Part shown: in pieces, positions 1-6,683 of the stretch
How the letters are laid out: the number at the start of each line of letters is the position of its first letter
Position numbering within the stretch: position 1 is the first letter of the stretch
Assembly: GCA_937927975.1 (NCBI GenBank)
Contig: CALEZT010000281.1
Coordinates: 1 to 60,419, forward strand
DNA from: an uncultured Phycisphaerales bacterium
Lineage (GTDB): Bacteria > Planctomycetota > Phycisphaerae > Sedimentisphaerales > Anaerobacaceae
DNA: 60,419 bases
Direction of reading: 5' to 3'
The notes under the pieces: model-generated
What the model was told of the DNA's origin: nothing
Databases searched by the model: none
What the model saw: the letters and a program-made list of their open reading frames with translations, nothing else
Translations under genes and position numbers: made by a program

Positions 1-1023
1 GACTACAAGCGGATGTCGGTGCAGTCGGAGGCGGTGGAATTGGAGGTGCTGCCGCTGCCGGAGGAGGGCAGGCCCGCTGAGTTCTACGGGCTCGTCGGCA
101 AGTACACGATCGAGGCGTCGGCCGCTCCGACCAAGGTCAGCGTGGGCGATCCGATCACGGTGACGATCCGGGTCGGGGGGAATCCCTATCTCAAGCCGGT
201 TCAGTGGCCGCAACTCGAGCAGGTTCCCGAGCTGGCGGCGAATTTCAAGATCCCGGCCGAGAGGGCCTCGCCGACGATCGAGAACGGACAGAAGGTCTTC
301 ACGCAGACGATCCGGGCCAACAGCGACGCGGTCGCGCAGGTGCCGTCCATTCCTCTGGCCTACTTCGATTCGCAGGCGGGTCGTTACGCGGTCGCGCGGA
401 CCGAGCCGATCCCGCTGGAGGTGTCGCCGACGCGGATCCTGACCAACGCGGACATGGAAGGAGGGGGAACCGGCGCCGCCGGACCGCAGCTTTCGCCGGT
501 GCAGGCGATCGGCAAGGGGCTGTCGGCAAATTACTACGGCCCCGAGGTCCTGGTCGATCAGAGCTTCTCGCTGCTCTCGGCGGTCGTCAGTCCGGTGTAC
601 GCGGCCATCTGGTCGATTCCGCTGATCGGGATGGTGGCCAGCGCCGTCGTTCGCCTGGCTGGCAGGACCAGTCCCGAGTCGGTCGCCCGCAAGCGTCGGC
701 GACAGGCCGCGAGTCAGGCCCTGCGGCGGATGAAGGCGGTCGGTTCCTGCGACGCCGCGCAGCGGTCGGAGCAGTTGCTCGAAGCCCTGAAAGGCTACAT
801 CGGCGACCGCTTCGACCGCGTGGCTGCGTCGCTGACCGCGGATGACTGCCGGCGGGCGGTCGCAGAGGCCATCGTCGATTCGGACGCGGCGGCGCGATAT
901 GGGGACCTGATCGCCGCCTGCGAGGCCAACCGCTACGCGCCGTTGGATGCCCAGATCGGCTCGGCCCAGGTGCAGGAGGCCATGGAATTGATCGACGACA
1001 TTGAGAAGCGGTTGAGGAAATGA
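1..1023 (+). CDS. BatD-like membrane protein, 3' part (5' end outside window)
   Basis: The frame is open from the first base to the TGA at 1021-1023, so the true start lies upstream and 340 residues are visible. The visible part has beta-sandwich-like stretches (SVGDPITVTIRVGGN, TQTIRANSDAVAQVPSI) of the kind found in BatD/oxygen-tolerance proteins, then one hydrophobic segment at about residues 195-220, then a basic, helical cytoplasmic tail. BatD proteins are exported and act with the VWA proteins BatA/BatB and the TPR protein BatE in the cell envelope, where their exact job is unsettled. The next gene overlaps the stop by 4 bases (ATGA) and looks like BatE, which supports the call. The Bat assignment is by architecture and neighbour. 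Confidence 0.72.
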   Translation, partial: DYKRMSVQSEAVELEVLPLPEEGRPAEFYGLVGKYTIEASAAPTKVSVGDPITVTIRVGGNPYLKPVQWPQLEQVPELAANFKIPAERASPTIENGQKVFTQTIRANSDAVAQVPSIPLAYFDSQAGRYAVARTEPIPLEVSPTRILTNADMEGGGTGAAGPQLSPVQAIGKGLSANYYGPEVLVDQSFSLLSAVVSPVYAAIWSIPLIGMVASAVVRLAGRTSPESVARKRRRQAASQALRRMKAVGSCDAAQRSEQLLEALKGYIGDRFDRVAASLTADDCRRAVAEAIVDSDAAARYGDLIAACEANRYAPLDAQIGSAQVQEAMELIDDIEKRLRK

Positions 1024-1952
1024 CGATTCGCAACGGCCAATTCATTCTGTTGAACGTGGCGCTCCTGGTTTGGAGTGGGACTTCATTGACCGGATTGACC
1101 CCGTTGTCAGTGGGGTCAACAAGGTCCTCTTCAGATCCCAGAGAATCGACAGATTCGACAAAACAGGCGCCATTGGCCGGCGACCCATCCCAAGCGACGA
1201 GCGAAAATCTTTATGCCTGGCTCAACGAAGCCAATGCGGCATTCCAGCAGGGCAATACCGCGAGCGATCCTGCCGCGGCGCGACAGTCCTACAATCGGGC
1301 CATCCTTCTGTATGAGAAGATCATTCGCGAAGGCGGCGTGCAGAACGCGGGTCTCTTCTACAACCTGGCCAATGCTCATCTCCTGACCGACGATCTCGGT
1401 CGGGCGATTCTGAACTACCGACGGGCTGAGCGGCTCGACGGCTCGGACCTGAACATCAAGAAGAACCTGGCCTTCGCGCGGAGCCGTCGGATCGACCGGG
1501 TCGAGACCGCGACCCAGGAACGCGTGCTCGAGACGCTGTTCTTCTGGCACTACGATCTGTCGCTGCGAACGAAGCTGTTTCTGGCCTGCCTGGCCTTCGC
1601 GTCCTCGTGCATTGCGATCACGGCCATGATCTGGCGGGGGCGAGGCACCGCTGGCATGACCATCACCACGCTGTCCGGCGTGCTGTCTGTTTGTCTGCTC
1701 GTTTCGATCCTGATCGAGAGCCACAGGCAGGCTACCCTTCGGTTCGGCGTGATCACGGCCGGAGAGATCGTCGCCCGCCAGGGCGACGGCCCGAACTATC
1801 CGCCCAGCTTCAAAGACCCGCTCCACGTGGGTACCGAATTCGAGCTCATCGAGCAGCGTCCCGGCTGGTTCCACATCCGCCTGTCGGACGGGACCGAGGC
1901 CTGGGTGCCTCAGGATGCCGCCGAACAAGTCTGCCCTCATGGAGCGGATTGA
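1020..1952 (+). CDS. BatE-like TPR and SH3 membrane protein
   Basis: A 310-residue protein whose ATG overlaps the stop of the BatD-like gene (ATGA), so the two are translationally coupled. An N-terminal hydrophobic segment (residues 6-22) is followed by a TPR region at about 62-150 (FYNLANAHLLTDDLGRAI), two membrane segments (about 182-203 and 211-231), and a C-terminal SH3-like domain (GTEFELIEQRPGWFHIRL). This is the BatE layout: TPR, membrane, SH3. Residues 23-40 are encoded by a palindromic repeat (1095-1119) and look unrelated to the family. The stop codon lies inside a second copy of that repeat (1949-1973), so the repeat probably shortened or replaced the native C-terminus. Function within the Bat complex is inferred. 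Confidence 0.75.
   Translation: MTIRNGQFILLNVALLVWSGTSLTGLTPLSVGSTRSSSDPRESTDSTKQAPLAGDPSQATSENLYAWLNEANAAFQQGNTASDPAAARQSYNRAILLYEKIIREGGVQNAGLFYNLANAHLLTDDLGRAILNYRRAERLDGSDLNIKKNLAFARSRRIDRVETATQERVLETLFFWHYDLSLRTKLFLACLAFASSCIAITAMIWRGRGTAGMTITTLSGVLSVCLLVSILIESHRQATLRFGVITAGEIVARQGDGPNYPPSFKDPLHVGTEFELIEQRPGWFHIRLSDGTEAWVPQDAAEQVCPHGAD
1095..1119. repeat. REP-like palindrome, copy 1, inside batE
   Basis: TTGACCCC and GGGGTCAA form 8-bp arms around a 9-base centre with the core TTGTCAG. It is read in frame as part of the batE N-terminus. The flanks CGGA and CAAGGTCC are shared with copy 2. Confidence 0.75.
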
Positions 1953-1973
1953 CCCCACTGACAATGGGGTCAA
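1949..1973. repeat. REP-like palindrome, copy 2, at the end of batE
   Basis: TTGACCCCA and TGGGGTCAA form perfect 9-bp arms around CTGACAA, which is the reverse complement of the copy 1 core. It supplies the batE stop codon. The 3' flank runs into the stop of the convergent gene at 1994. Confidence 0.78.
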
Positions 1974-1993
1974 CAAGGTCAATCAGGTCCTCT

Positions 1994-2239
1994 TCACACC
2001 CCGAAGAACCGGCACAGCCGGCGGAAGAGGCGCCATTCGTCCGTGATGCCCCACAACTGTTCGAGGGCCTGCCGCTGCATCGGCGCCATCGCGCAGAAGC
2101 GGATGTAGAACGCCCCCTCCCGGCGGTGCTCGCGCAGGTACCGCTCCAGGGCGTAGCCCGCGACCTTCTCGCTCGGGACCGCCGACCGCTTGAGGCGGGC
2201 GATCCGTTTCTCGACGCACGCGTTTGTCGTCGCAGCCAT
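1994..2239 (-). CDS. Small hypothetical protein (81 aa), last gene of the HNH-AP2 operon
   Basis: An 81-residue, basic, mostly helical protein (ERYLREHRREGAFYIRF, TDEWRLFRRLCRFFGV) with no motif I recognise. The ATG is preceded by GGAGAA on the minus strand at good spacing. It follows the zinc-ribbon gene by 19 bases and ends against the flank of the palindromic repeat at 1949-1990. Position makes it the last gene of a six-gene unit. A DNA-associated role is only a guess from charge and context. Confidence 0.55.
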   Translation of the reverse strand: MAATTNACVEKRIARLKRSAVPSEKVAGYALERYLREHRREGAFYIRFCAMAPMQRQALEQLWGITDEWRLFRRLCRFFGV

Positions 2240-2258
2240 CGTGATTCTCCGCTTTCCC

Positions 2259-2498
2259 TCAGATTCGAAGCAGTTCTATCGTGACCCGGTTTCGGAATTG
2301 TTCGGCCCGTTGATTCGCCTCGGCCGCCTCGTCCGGCGCGAGCGTGAAGCCGGTCCCGCATTTCGGACAGGAGCCCTCGCCCTCCTGCAGGACTCTGCCG
2401 CTGGGCGTCAGGATCGTCACGCCGCAGGCGGGACAGACCAGATCGCCGAACGGATTCACCCCACAACGCGAAACCCTCTTTCTCGCCACCTGAGACAT
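2259..2498 (-). CDS. Small zinc-ribbon protein (79 aa)
   Basis: Starts at the ATG at 2498, preceded by GGAGGG, and overlaps the end of the HNH-AP2 gene by 43 bases in another frame. It has two CxxC knuckles (CPAC and CPKC, about 23 residues apart), the pattern of a zinc ribbon that binds one zinc ion. A charged helix follows (EAAEANQRAEQFRNRV). Zinc ribbons of this size bind nucleic acid or serve as protein adaptors; nothing here decides which. A longer in-frame extension upstream exists, but the strong ribosome binding site supports the short form. Confidence 0.62.
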   Translation of the reverse strand: MSQVARKRVSRCGVNPFGDLVCPACGVTILTPSGRVLQEGEGSCPKCGTGFTLAPDEAAEANQRAEQFRNRVTIELLRI

Positions 2499-3304
2499 AG
2501 CACGCCCTCCAAAGGGATGAACCGATACTCCTGGCGCTCGACGTCCAGGGCCCCGAGCAGCCCGCGCGCCGCGGGATCGAATTTCAGGGCGCTGGCGTCG
2601 CCGGCCTCGGGCCGGCACACCAGGCGCCGGATGCGCCCGTCGGACCGTCTGACGAACCAGGCCGTGACCACCTCGTCGCCTCCGAGGGCCTGGAGGAATC
2701 CGCGGAGGTCCTTGCGGCGGAGGGCCTGCCCGAAGTTCAGGCCCTCGCGCAGGCGCGTGATGCGACGCGCCAGATCGTCCCGCGCCAGGGCGGCCAGGAC
2801 CGGTTCCTCGAACGTCCCGTTGTGCCACGCGCGCCCTTGCCACCCGATTCTTGCGAGCCACCCCTGTCGGCGCGGCCCCCTGTAGACGCCGCGGAATCCC
2901 GACGCCGCGTTCTGACGGGACGGCTCAATGAACTGGTGCTCGGCGCGCGAGAGGGCACGCAGGTTCTCGCGCCGGTTGTCGCCTCGATCGCGATTCTTGT
3001 GGTGGACATCCCCGCGCCGATTGCCGCGCCCGTCGCGCTGGTCGGTCGCGCCCGCCAGGGGAAACCCCGCGACGACGTGGTGCAGGTAAGCCTGCACACC
3101 CCGGAGGCTCACGCCATAGTACTTTCCGACGCGATGGATCTTTGTCCCCTCGAGGATCTCCGCGACATCGGGGTCCAGGAGCACTTGCGTGCCGTCCGTG
3201 GCGCGGACGCGGCAAAAAGGCGCGGCCGCCGGGCGCGTGTCCGGGGCCGCGCCTTGCTTGGAGGGAGAGACAGATGAAACGACGAATGATGGTGTTTTGT
3301 CCAT
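2456..3304 (-). CDS. HNH endonuclease-like protein with AP2-type DNA-binding domain
   Basis: A 282-residue protein beginning MDKTPSFVV at 3304, preceded by AAGGGAG. Around residues 110-145 it has an HNH-type segment (VHHKNRDRGDNRRENLRA), matching the H-N-N-NL spacing of HNH nucleases. Next comes an AP2/ERF-like domain (SGFRGVYRGPRRQGWLARI, then HNGTFEEPVLAALARDD), a three-strand DNA-binding fold. HNH plus AP2 is the layout of phage-type and homing endonucleases. The C-terminal 100 residues are unrecognised. The gene sits among small genes in one operon and starts 2 bases after the stop of the gene before it. It may be a domesticated or mobile nuclease; activity is untested. Confidence 0.75.
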   Translation of the reverse strand: MDKTPSFVVSSVSPSKQGAAPDTRPAAAPFCRVRATDGTQVLLDPDVAEILEGTKIHRVGKYYGVSLRGVQAYLHHVVAGFPLAGATDQRDGRGNRRGDVHHKNRDRGDNRRENLRALSRAEHQFIEPSRQNAASGFRGVYRGPRRQGWLARIGWQGRAWHNGTFEEPVLAALARDDLARRITRLREGLNFGQALRRKDLRGFLQALGGDEVVTAWFVRRSDGRIRRLVCRPEAGDASALKFDPAARGLLGALDVERQEYRFIPLEGVLCLRWRERGFRVVG

Positions 3305-3306
3305 GC

Positions 3307-3621
3307 TCAGGCTCCCTTTCCGGCGCGGGCGACGTTGGGTTCCAGGATTGCCAGGGCCCGGGCCCGCTCGTACTGGTAGTCCATGATCCGGGTCACGACC
3401 CGCGTCACGTCGCAGCGGAAGAACGCGCACAGCGACCGCAGGTCCTCGCATCTCATCCGGCCGGCCTCGGCCGTGACGTAGGGCCGATAGTCCCGCCGGG
3501 GGGTCCCGACCGCCGGCGGCGTCAGCGCCTGCAGGAGCGCGGCCGGCGTGGACTCTTCCCCTCGCGAAGGACCGACGCCGCCGACGGAACGGCCGCCACG
3601 CGTCACGAGTTCACCGTCCAT
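3307..3621 (-). CDS. Hypothetical protein (104 aa)
   Basis: A 104-residue protein with a strong ribosome binding site (AAGGAG) before the ATG at 3621. The first 40 residues are Gly/Pro-rich and probably disordered; the rest is helical (EDLRSLCAFFRCDVTRVVTR). I do not recognise a family. Its start overlaps the stop of the upstream gene by 11 bases and it ends 2 bases before the HNH-AP2 start, so it is firmly within the operon. Confidence 0.55.
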   Translation of the reverse strand: MDGELVTRGGRSVGGVGPSRGEESTPAALLQALTPPAVGTPRRDYRPYVTAEAGRMRCEDLRSLCAFFRCDVTRVVTRIMDYQYERARALAILEPNVARAGKGA

Positions 3622-3892
3622 ATCCCAGCTCCTTTCGCAGGAGACTCATGAAGACCGCGTGCCGGTTGTTCGCCCGGCCGATCGTCGCCTCGCGGGCGTA
3701 CAGCAGCGCCGTGGCGAACGCGTCCGGTCCGAACCGCCCGTCGCGCACGCCCTGGCCCAGCCAGTCGGCGACCCGTCGAAAGCAGGTGCGGTCCGAGACG
3801 CTCTTGGGCGGAAGCACCTCGACCAGCGTTTCGAAGAACGCCAGCTTGCGCGTCCCCAGGTCCGTCGCGTCGTCCGTCCAAGTCGGTCCCAT
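3611..3892 (-). CDS. Hypothetical protein (93 aa)
   Basis: A 93-residue helical protein (TRKLAFFETLVEVLPPKS, FGPDAFATALLYAREAT) without a recognised domain. Its start codon overlaps the stop codon of the upstream gene by one base (TGATG), a classic sign of translational coupling. The ORF ends 11 bases inside the next gene. No signal peptide or membrane segment is seen, so it is probably cytoplasmic. Function unknown. Confidence 0.55.
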   Translation of the reverse strand: MGPTWTDDATDLGTRKLAFFETLVEVLPPKSVSDRTCFRRVADWLGQGVRDGRFGPDAFATALLYAREATIGRANNRHAVFMSLLRKELGYGR

Positions 3893-4515
3893 CAGCAGCC
3901 CTCCTCGACGCCGGTCGAAGGCGAATCCGAAACCGAAAGACCCCGCGCGCCAACCGAATCCGAATCCGAATCCGAATCCGAATCCGAATCAGGACGCGCC
4001 GGGTCGCATTCGTCCAGGCCCCTTTGCGCATGCGCTGTGGTTGCGCCCTGTTTCGGTTTCGGTTTCGGATTCGGTGTAATTTCTGGATTCTCGGTTTCGG
4101 GTTTCGGATGCGCCTGGACGGAATCCGAAACCGAAGTTCTCTCTTCTCTTTCTTCTCTTTCTTTTGCTTCTTTTCTTTCTCTTGTTTCTCTTCTCTCTTG
4201 CCCGACGGGCGCGTCGCATTCGCACGCGACCCGCGAGGCATGCACAGAGTCCAGCACGTCCGCCACCAGGCGCGCCTCGACGCGCTCCAGCAGCCGGCCC
4301 ACCGTGCGGGCGGGGTTCAACTCCCGCAGCACGCGGAGCCGCTCATCGATGGCCCCGGCCGCATGGCTGATCGACAACACGCCCACCTCCCGCCGGGCAC
4401 AGACGGCGCCGATGTCGCGAATCACCGCGTCGGCCAGGTGTATCGCCAGGGATTTATCACAAAACAGCGGGATGTGCTCCTCGTCCCGCCCGCTCACTCG
4501 TTCGCTCTCGCACAT
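3892..4515 (-). CDS. First gene of the HNH-AP2 operon, with a repeat-derived low-complexity C-terminus
   Basis: Start chosen at the ATG at 4515, which has AAGGAG at ideal spacing; a longer in-frame extension to 4692 runs back towards the promoter and is unlikely. Residues 1-95 are an ordinary helical domain of unknown family (IHLADAVIRDIGAVCARREV, ERLRVLRELNPARTV). Residues 95-207 are low complexity: a charged KR/E stretch from a purine-rich tract, then SDS, PKPKPK and a run of alternating Ser-Asp encoded by CCGAAT tandem repeats at 3954-3990. The C-terminal half therefore looks like DNA repeats read as protein. The stop overlaps the next ATG by one base. Confidence 0.58.
   Translation of the reverse strand: MCESERVSGRDEEHIPLFCDKSLAIHLADAVIRDIGAVCARREVGVLSISHAAGAIDERLRVLRELNPARTVGRLLERVEARLVADVLDSVHASRVACECDAPVGQERRETRERKEAKEREEREERTSVSDSVQAHPKPETENPEITPNPKPKPKQGATTAHAQRGLDECDPARPDSDSDSDSDSDSVGARGLSVSDSPSTGVEEGC
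3924..4134. repeat. CCGAAT/TTTCGG repeat cluster inside a coding region
   Basis: At 3954-3990 the unit CCGAAT is repeated six times. At 4051-4074 the complementary-type unit TTTCGG is repeated three times and runs into ATTCGG. More copies lie at 4091-4108 and 4120-4134. The left and right groups are complementary, so the cluster can fold into a long hairpin. The same word family recurs near 12880-12915, 13250-13340 and 56490. Confidence 0.7.
4137..4199. repeat. Polypyrimidine tract (+ strand)
   Basis: About 60 bases of almost pure C/T on the plus strand, built from short TTCTCT/TTTCT words and broken only by a few G. It encodes the charged Lys/Arg/Glu segment of the 3892-4515 gene. Tracts of this type can adopt triplex structures and are prone to slippage. 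Confidence 0.65.
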
Positions 4516-4716
4516 CGCGACTCCTTTGCATGAACCATGCTGGGCGCAGGGACCCTGCGCGGGGACTCCATCGACGGTCTGCACGCGCAGACACTCTCCA
4601 TTGGCGTAAGCCCGATCCGTTGGCGGAATCGGAACCAAGACGGCTGCAGCCCTGTCGTCCCGGCGGGAAGACCCGCTAGGAACTACGCACAAATCTCTTG
4701 CTTACGAATACCTCTA

Positions 4717-4745
4717 TAGATACTATCGGAAGAATGGTTTGTCAA
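4717..4745 (-). promoter_or_regulatory. Sigma-70-type promoter for the HNH-AP2 operon
   Basis: On the minus strand a perfect -35 TTGACA (4740-4745) is followed after 17 bases by TATCTA (4717-4722) as -10. It lies about 200 bases upstream of the first start codon. A 7-bp inverted repeat (TCTGGAC/GTCCAGA, about 4757-4785) sits just upstream of the -35 and could be an operator. Confidence 0.5.
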
Positions 4746-4879
4746 GCTGTAGTCTTTCTGGACCTTTTTTTCGGGACGTCCAGAGATTTTTCGGGCCCTG
4801 CCCGACCGGAAAGACGGCACGCCCGCCGCGGTCGTGCGAGGGGAGTTTTTCGCATTGGGGCCTCCGGTCTGGTACGCGA

Positions 4880-4956
4880 ACGAGGCGTTCGCTTGAGGGC
4901 GTACGCAGCACCCCACCCTGCTGGAGGCCACAAGGCGCTAAACTCCCGGCGTCTCG
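4880..4956 (-). repeat. Dispersed repeat family B, copy 1
   Basis: Read on the minus strand this has a small hairpin (CCGGCG-GAGA-CGCCGG type), then GGGAGTTTAGCGCC, then CCTCCAGCAGGGTGGGGTG. The same order occurs on the plus strand at 13124-13190, and diverged partial copies lie at 53842-53885 and 54035-54080. Confidence 0.65.
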
Positions 4957-4968
4957 CCGGAATCCGGA

Positions 4969-5289
4969 TCAGTCCGTCCCTTCCTTCTCGTCTTTGCGGA
5001 ACGGGTCGGTCGTGCGGTAATGCTCGTTCAGCAGATCGAGCATGAGGTTGCGGATCATCTCGTGCTTGCTCTCGGTGCGAGTCTTGAGATACAGCGTGCG
5101 GACGCCGGCCTTGATGGCGGCCTCCGTCGTGTCCAGTCGATCCGCGATGGCCTGATTGGTGGGCAGACCCTCGAACAGCAGGGCGAGGATCTGCTTCTCT
5201 CGTGGGGCGAGACGATACCGTCGTCCCAGCGTGTCCAGTTGTACGTCGGTCAACTTCAAATTCGAGTCCGGGTGATTCCTGATGGCCAA
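4969..5289 (-). CDS. Small LuxR/GerE-type helix-turn-helix protein
   Basis: About 106 residues with a LuxR-type HTH at roughly residues 26-95: LAPREKQILALLFEGL, then the helix-turn-helix IADRLDTTEAAIKAGVRTLY. This matches the GerE fold, in which the second helix reads DNA. There is no receiver or sensor domain, so it is a stand-alone regulator. The longest form uses a TTG at 5287-5289, which overlaps the start of the divergent zinc-ribbon gene by 8 bases; a later TTG start is possible. Targets unknown; adjacent genes on either side are candidates. Confidence 0.68.
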   Translation of the reverse strand: MAIRNHPDSNLKLTDVQLDTLGRRYRLAPREKQILALLFEGLPTNQAIADRLDTTEAAIKAGVRTLYLKTRTESKHEMIRNLMLDLLNEHYRTTDPFRKDEKEGTD

Positions 5290-5518
5290 GAAACGGCAGC
5301 CCCCACCAGCGTTGGTCGACCCGATCGGGATCGGGATGACCCTCCTTCCCCTCTACTGCCACACCTGCCGTCGCAGTTTCGAGGTCATCCTACGCGGGTG
5401 CGTCCATCGCGTCAAGGACCGATTCTGGCTGATTCGTCCCGAGGAGACGGTCCCCCTGCCGACCCAGCGATGCCGCTGGTGCGCCGGGACCGACGTCTGG
5501 CTGGTCTCGGCGTGCTGA
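5282..5518 (+). CDS. Small zinc-ribbon-like protein (78 aa)
   Basis: A 78-residue protein with CHTC near the N-terminus and CRWC near the C-terminus, a pair of knuckles that would bind zinc. The intervening 35 residues are basic and hydrophobic (VHRVKDRFWLI). The ATG at 5282 has only a weak ribosome binding site; an internal ATG at 5336 is an alternative. It is divergent to the LuxR-type gene and their starts overlap. No pathway can be assigned. Confidence 0.48.
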   Translation: MAKKRQPPPALVDPIGIGMTLLPLYCHTCRRSFEVILRGCVHRVKDRFWLIRPEETVPLPTQRCRWCAGTDVWLVSAC

Positions 5519-5539
5519 GTCTTATCGCCGAAAGAAACG

Positions 5540-5590
5540 CTCCATGCTATTGGCTCAAAGCGGAAAATTCGCAAAACCGACTTGAGGGAG
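5540..5590 (+). repeat. Dispersed repeat family C, copy 1
   Basis: CTCCATGCTATTGGCTC, then AAAGCGGAAAATT, then ACCGACTT. The same words recur on the minus strand at about 12978-13010 and on the plus strand at about 13064-13130. It is followed at 5621-5642 by an 8-bp perfect hairpin (GGGGTCCG/CGGACCCC) without a T-run. Confidence 0.55.
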
Positions 5591-5690
5591 GCTGCTTGCG
5601 GGCCGATTTAGGGAGTGAATGGGGTCCGCCGGCACGGACCCCGGGTCGCGGGCCACGGGCCGTCAAGGGGGTGTGAGGGGCCGTACTGAC

Positions 5691-5732
5691 CTGGTTGACC
5701 GCATTGACAATGAGGTCAATCCGGTCAACCAG
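5691..5732. repeat. REP-like palindrome, copy 3 (nested hairpin), upstream of cheY
   Basis: Outer arms CTGGTTGACC (5691-5700) and GGTCAACCAG (5723-5732) are a perfect 10-bp inverted repeat. Inside them ATTGAC and GTCAAT form a second, 6-bp hairpin. The words match the two copies around batE. It lies within the probable promoter region or 5' leader of the chemotaxis operon. Confidence 0.75.
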
Positions 5733-5787
5733 GTCAATAAGGTTCCACCCCAAGGCGCCAGCAACATTTTGTCTTAGAGGAGTTGGT

Positions 5788-6162
5788 ATGGGAAAGTCAC
5801 TGATGATTGTGGATGACTCGGCCACGATGCGCAAGATCATTATGCGGACCGTGCGGATGTCGGGTCTGGAGTTCGAGCGAACCGAGGAAGCCGGCAGCGG
5901 CGTCGAGGCCCTGGAAAAGCTGAAAACCGGGCCGATCGACGTCGTGCTCTGCGACATCAACATGCCGGAGATGAACGGCACGGAGATGGTCAAGCAGGCG
6001 CGGCAACTGCCGACGTGCGCCGCCACCAAGATCATCATGGTCTCGACGGAGAGTTCCGAAGACCTGATCAAGCAGGTGATGGCCGACGGGGCGAACGGCT
6101 ACATCACCAAGCCGTTTACGCCGGAGAAGTTCCAGGAAAAACTGGCGCCCTTGCTGAACTGA
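5788..6162 (+). CDS. cheY: Response regulator CheY
   Basis: A 124-residue single-domain receiver. The acidic pocket is D9-D10 (IVDDS) and the phospho-acceptor is D56 (VVLCDINMPEMNG). The switch residue is in MVSTES and the conserved lysine is in YITKPF. The ATG at 5788 is preceded by AGAGGAGTTGGT. Phosphorylated by CheA, CheY acts on the flagellar switch or another output; the CheX and CheC-like proteins encoded next are the expected phosphatases. It is first in a seven-gene chemotaxis operon and lies 20 bases before cheX. Confidence 0.93.
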   Translation: MGKSLMIVDDSATMRKIIMRTVRMSGLEFERTEEAGSGVEALEKLKTGPIDVVLCDINMPEMNGTEMVKQARQLPTCAATKIIMVSTESSEDLIKQVMADGANGYITKPFTPEKFQEKLAPLLN

Positions 6163-6182
6163 CTACTGCGGAGAAAGAAAAC

Positions 6183-6674
6183 ATGATCACAACCGTGTCG
6201 CTGAAGGATGCGTTGCTCGACAGCGCCAGAGAAGTGTTCGAGACGATGGTGTTTATGGCTTTGGAGGGGCTGGAAGACGATACGACGAACCTGGGGGACC
6301 CCACCCTTCTCGGATCGATCACGTTCAAGGGGAATCTCGAAGGGTGCCTGGGCGTCTGCTGCGATGAGGCTTGCGCTCGCACCATCGCGGCGAACATGCT
6401 GGGCATGACGTCGCTGGAGGAACTGACCGACAACGACGTCAGCGACGCCATGGGCGAGATTGCCAACATGGTGATGGGGGCCGTGAAGGCCCGCATCCAG
6501 AACGAGGTCGGCTCGATCGAGGTGTCGATTCCCTCCGTCGTGCAGGGACGCGAGCTGAGGAACAGCCTCGGGGAGGGCGCGGTCCAAGTCAAGATTCGCG
6601 TCAATATTGAAGAGCAGTACCGTGGGGAATTCTCCCTGCAGTACCGCGAAGGCCGCCCGAACGACGTCCCATAA
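6183..6674 (+). CDS. cheX: CheX-type chemotaxis phosphatase
   Basis: A 163-residue protein of the CheC/CheX/FliY family. The catalytic signature E-x-x-N is in GEIANMVMGAVK (E92, N95), which in this family inserts into the active site of CheY-P to catalyse dephosphorylation. The length fits CheX, with a single motif on one long helix. The ATG at 6183 follows GGAGAAAG. It lies between cheY and a second CheC-like gene, so two phosphatase-like proteins appear to serve one CheY. Confidence 0.85.
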   Translation: MITTVSLKDALLDSAREVFETMVFMALEGLEDDTTNLGDPTLLGSITFKGNLEGCLGVCCDEACARTIAANMLGMTSLEELTDNDVSDAMGEIANMVMGAVKARIQNEVGSIEVSIPSVVQGRELRNSLGEGAVQVKIRVNIEEQYRGEFSLQYREGRPNDVP

Positions 6675-6683
6675 GGATGAACG

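Larger units (their letters stand above)
4516..4968. other. 453-bp stretch without a convincing gene
   Basis: Contains the leader and promoter of the minus-strand operon (4516-4745), a 7-bp inverted repeat upstream of that promoter, and a dispersed repeat copy at 4880-4956. The short ORFs here lack ribosome binding sites and motifs. Confidence 0.55.

Noticed and set aside
1131..1982. Minus-strand frame opposite batE beginning with the palindromic repeat
   Set aside because: Composition is that of a shadow frame; batE has TPR, membrane and SH3 features and is coupled to the BatD-like gene.
3954..3990. Possible CRISPR-like array
   Set aside because: The CCGAAT units are 6 bp and directly adjacent, with no unique spacers; it is a tandem microsatellite. 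No cas genes are present.
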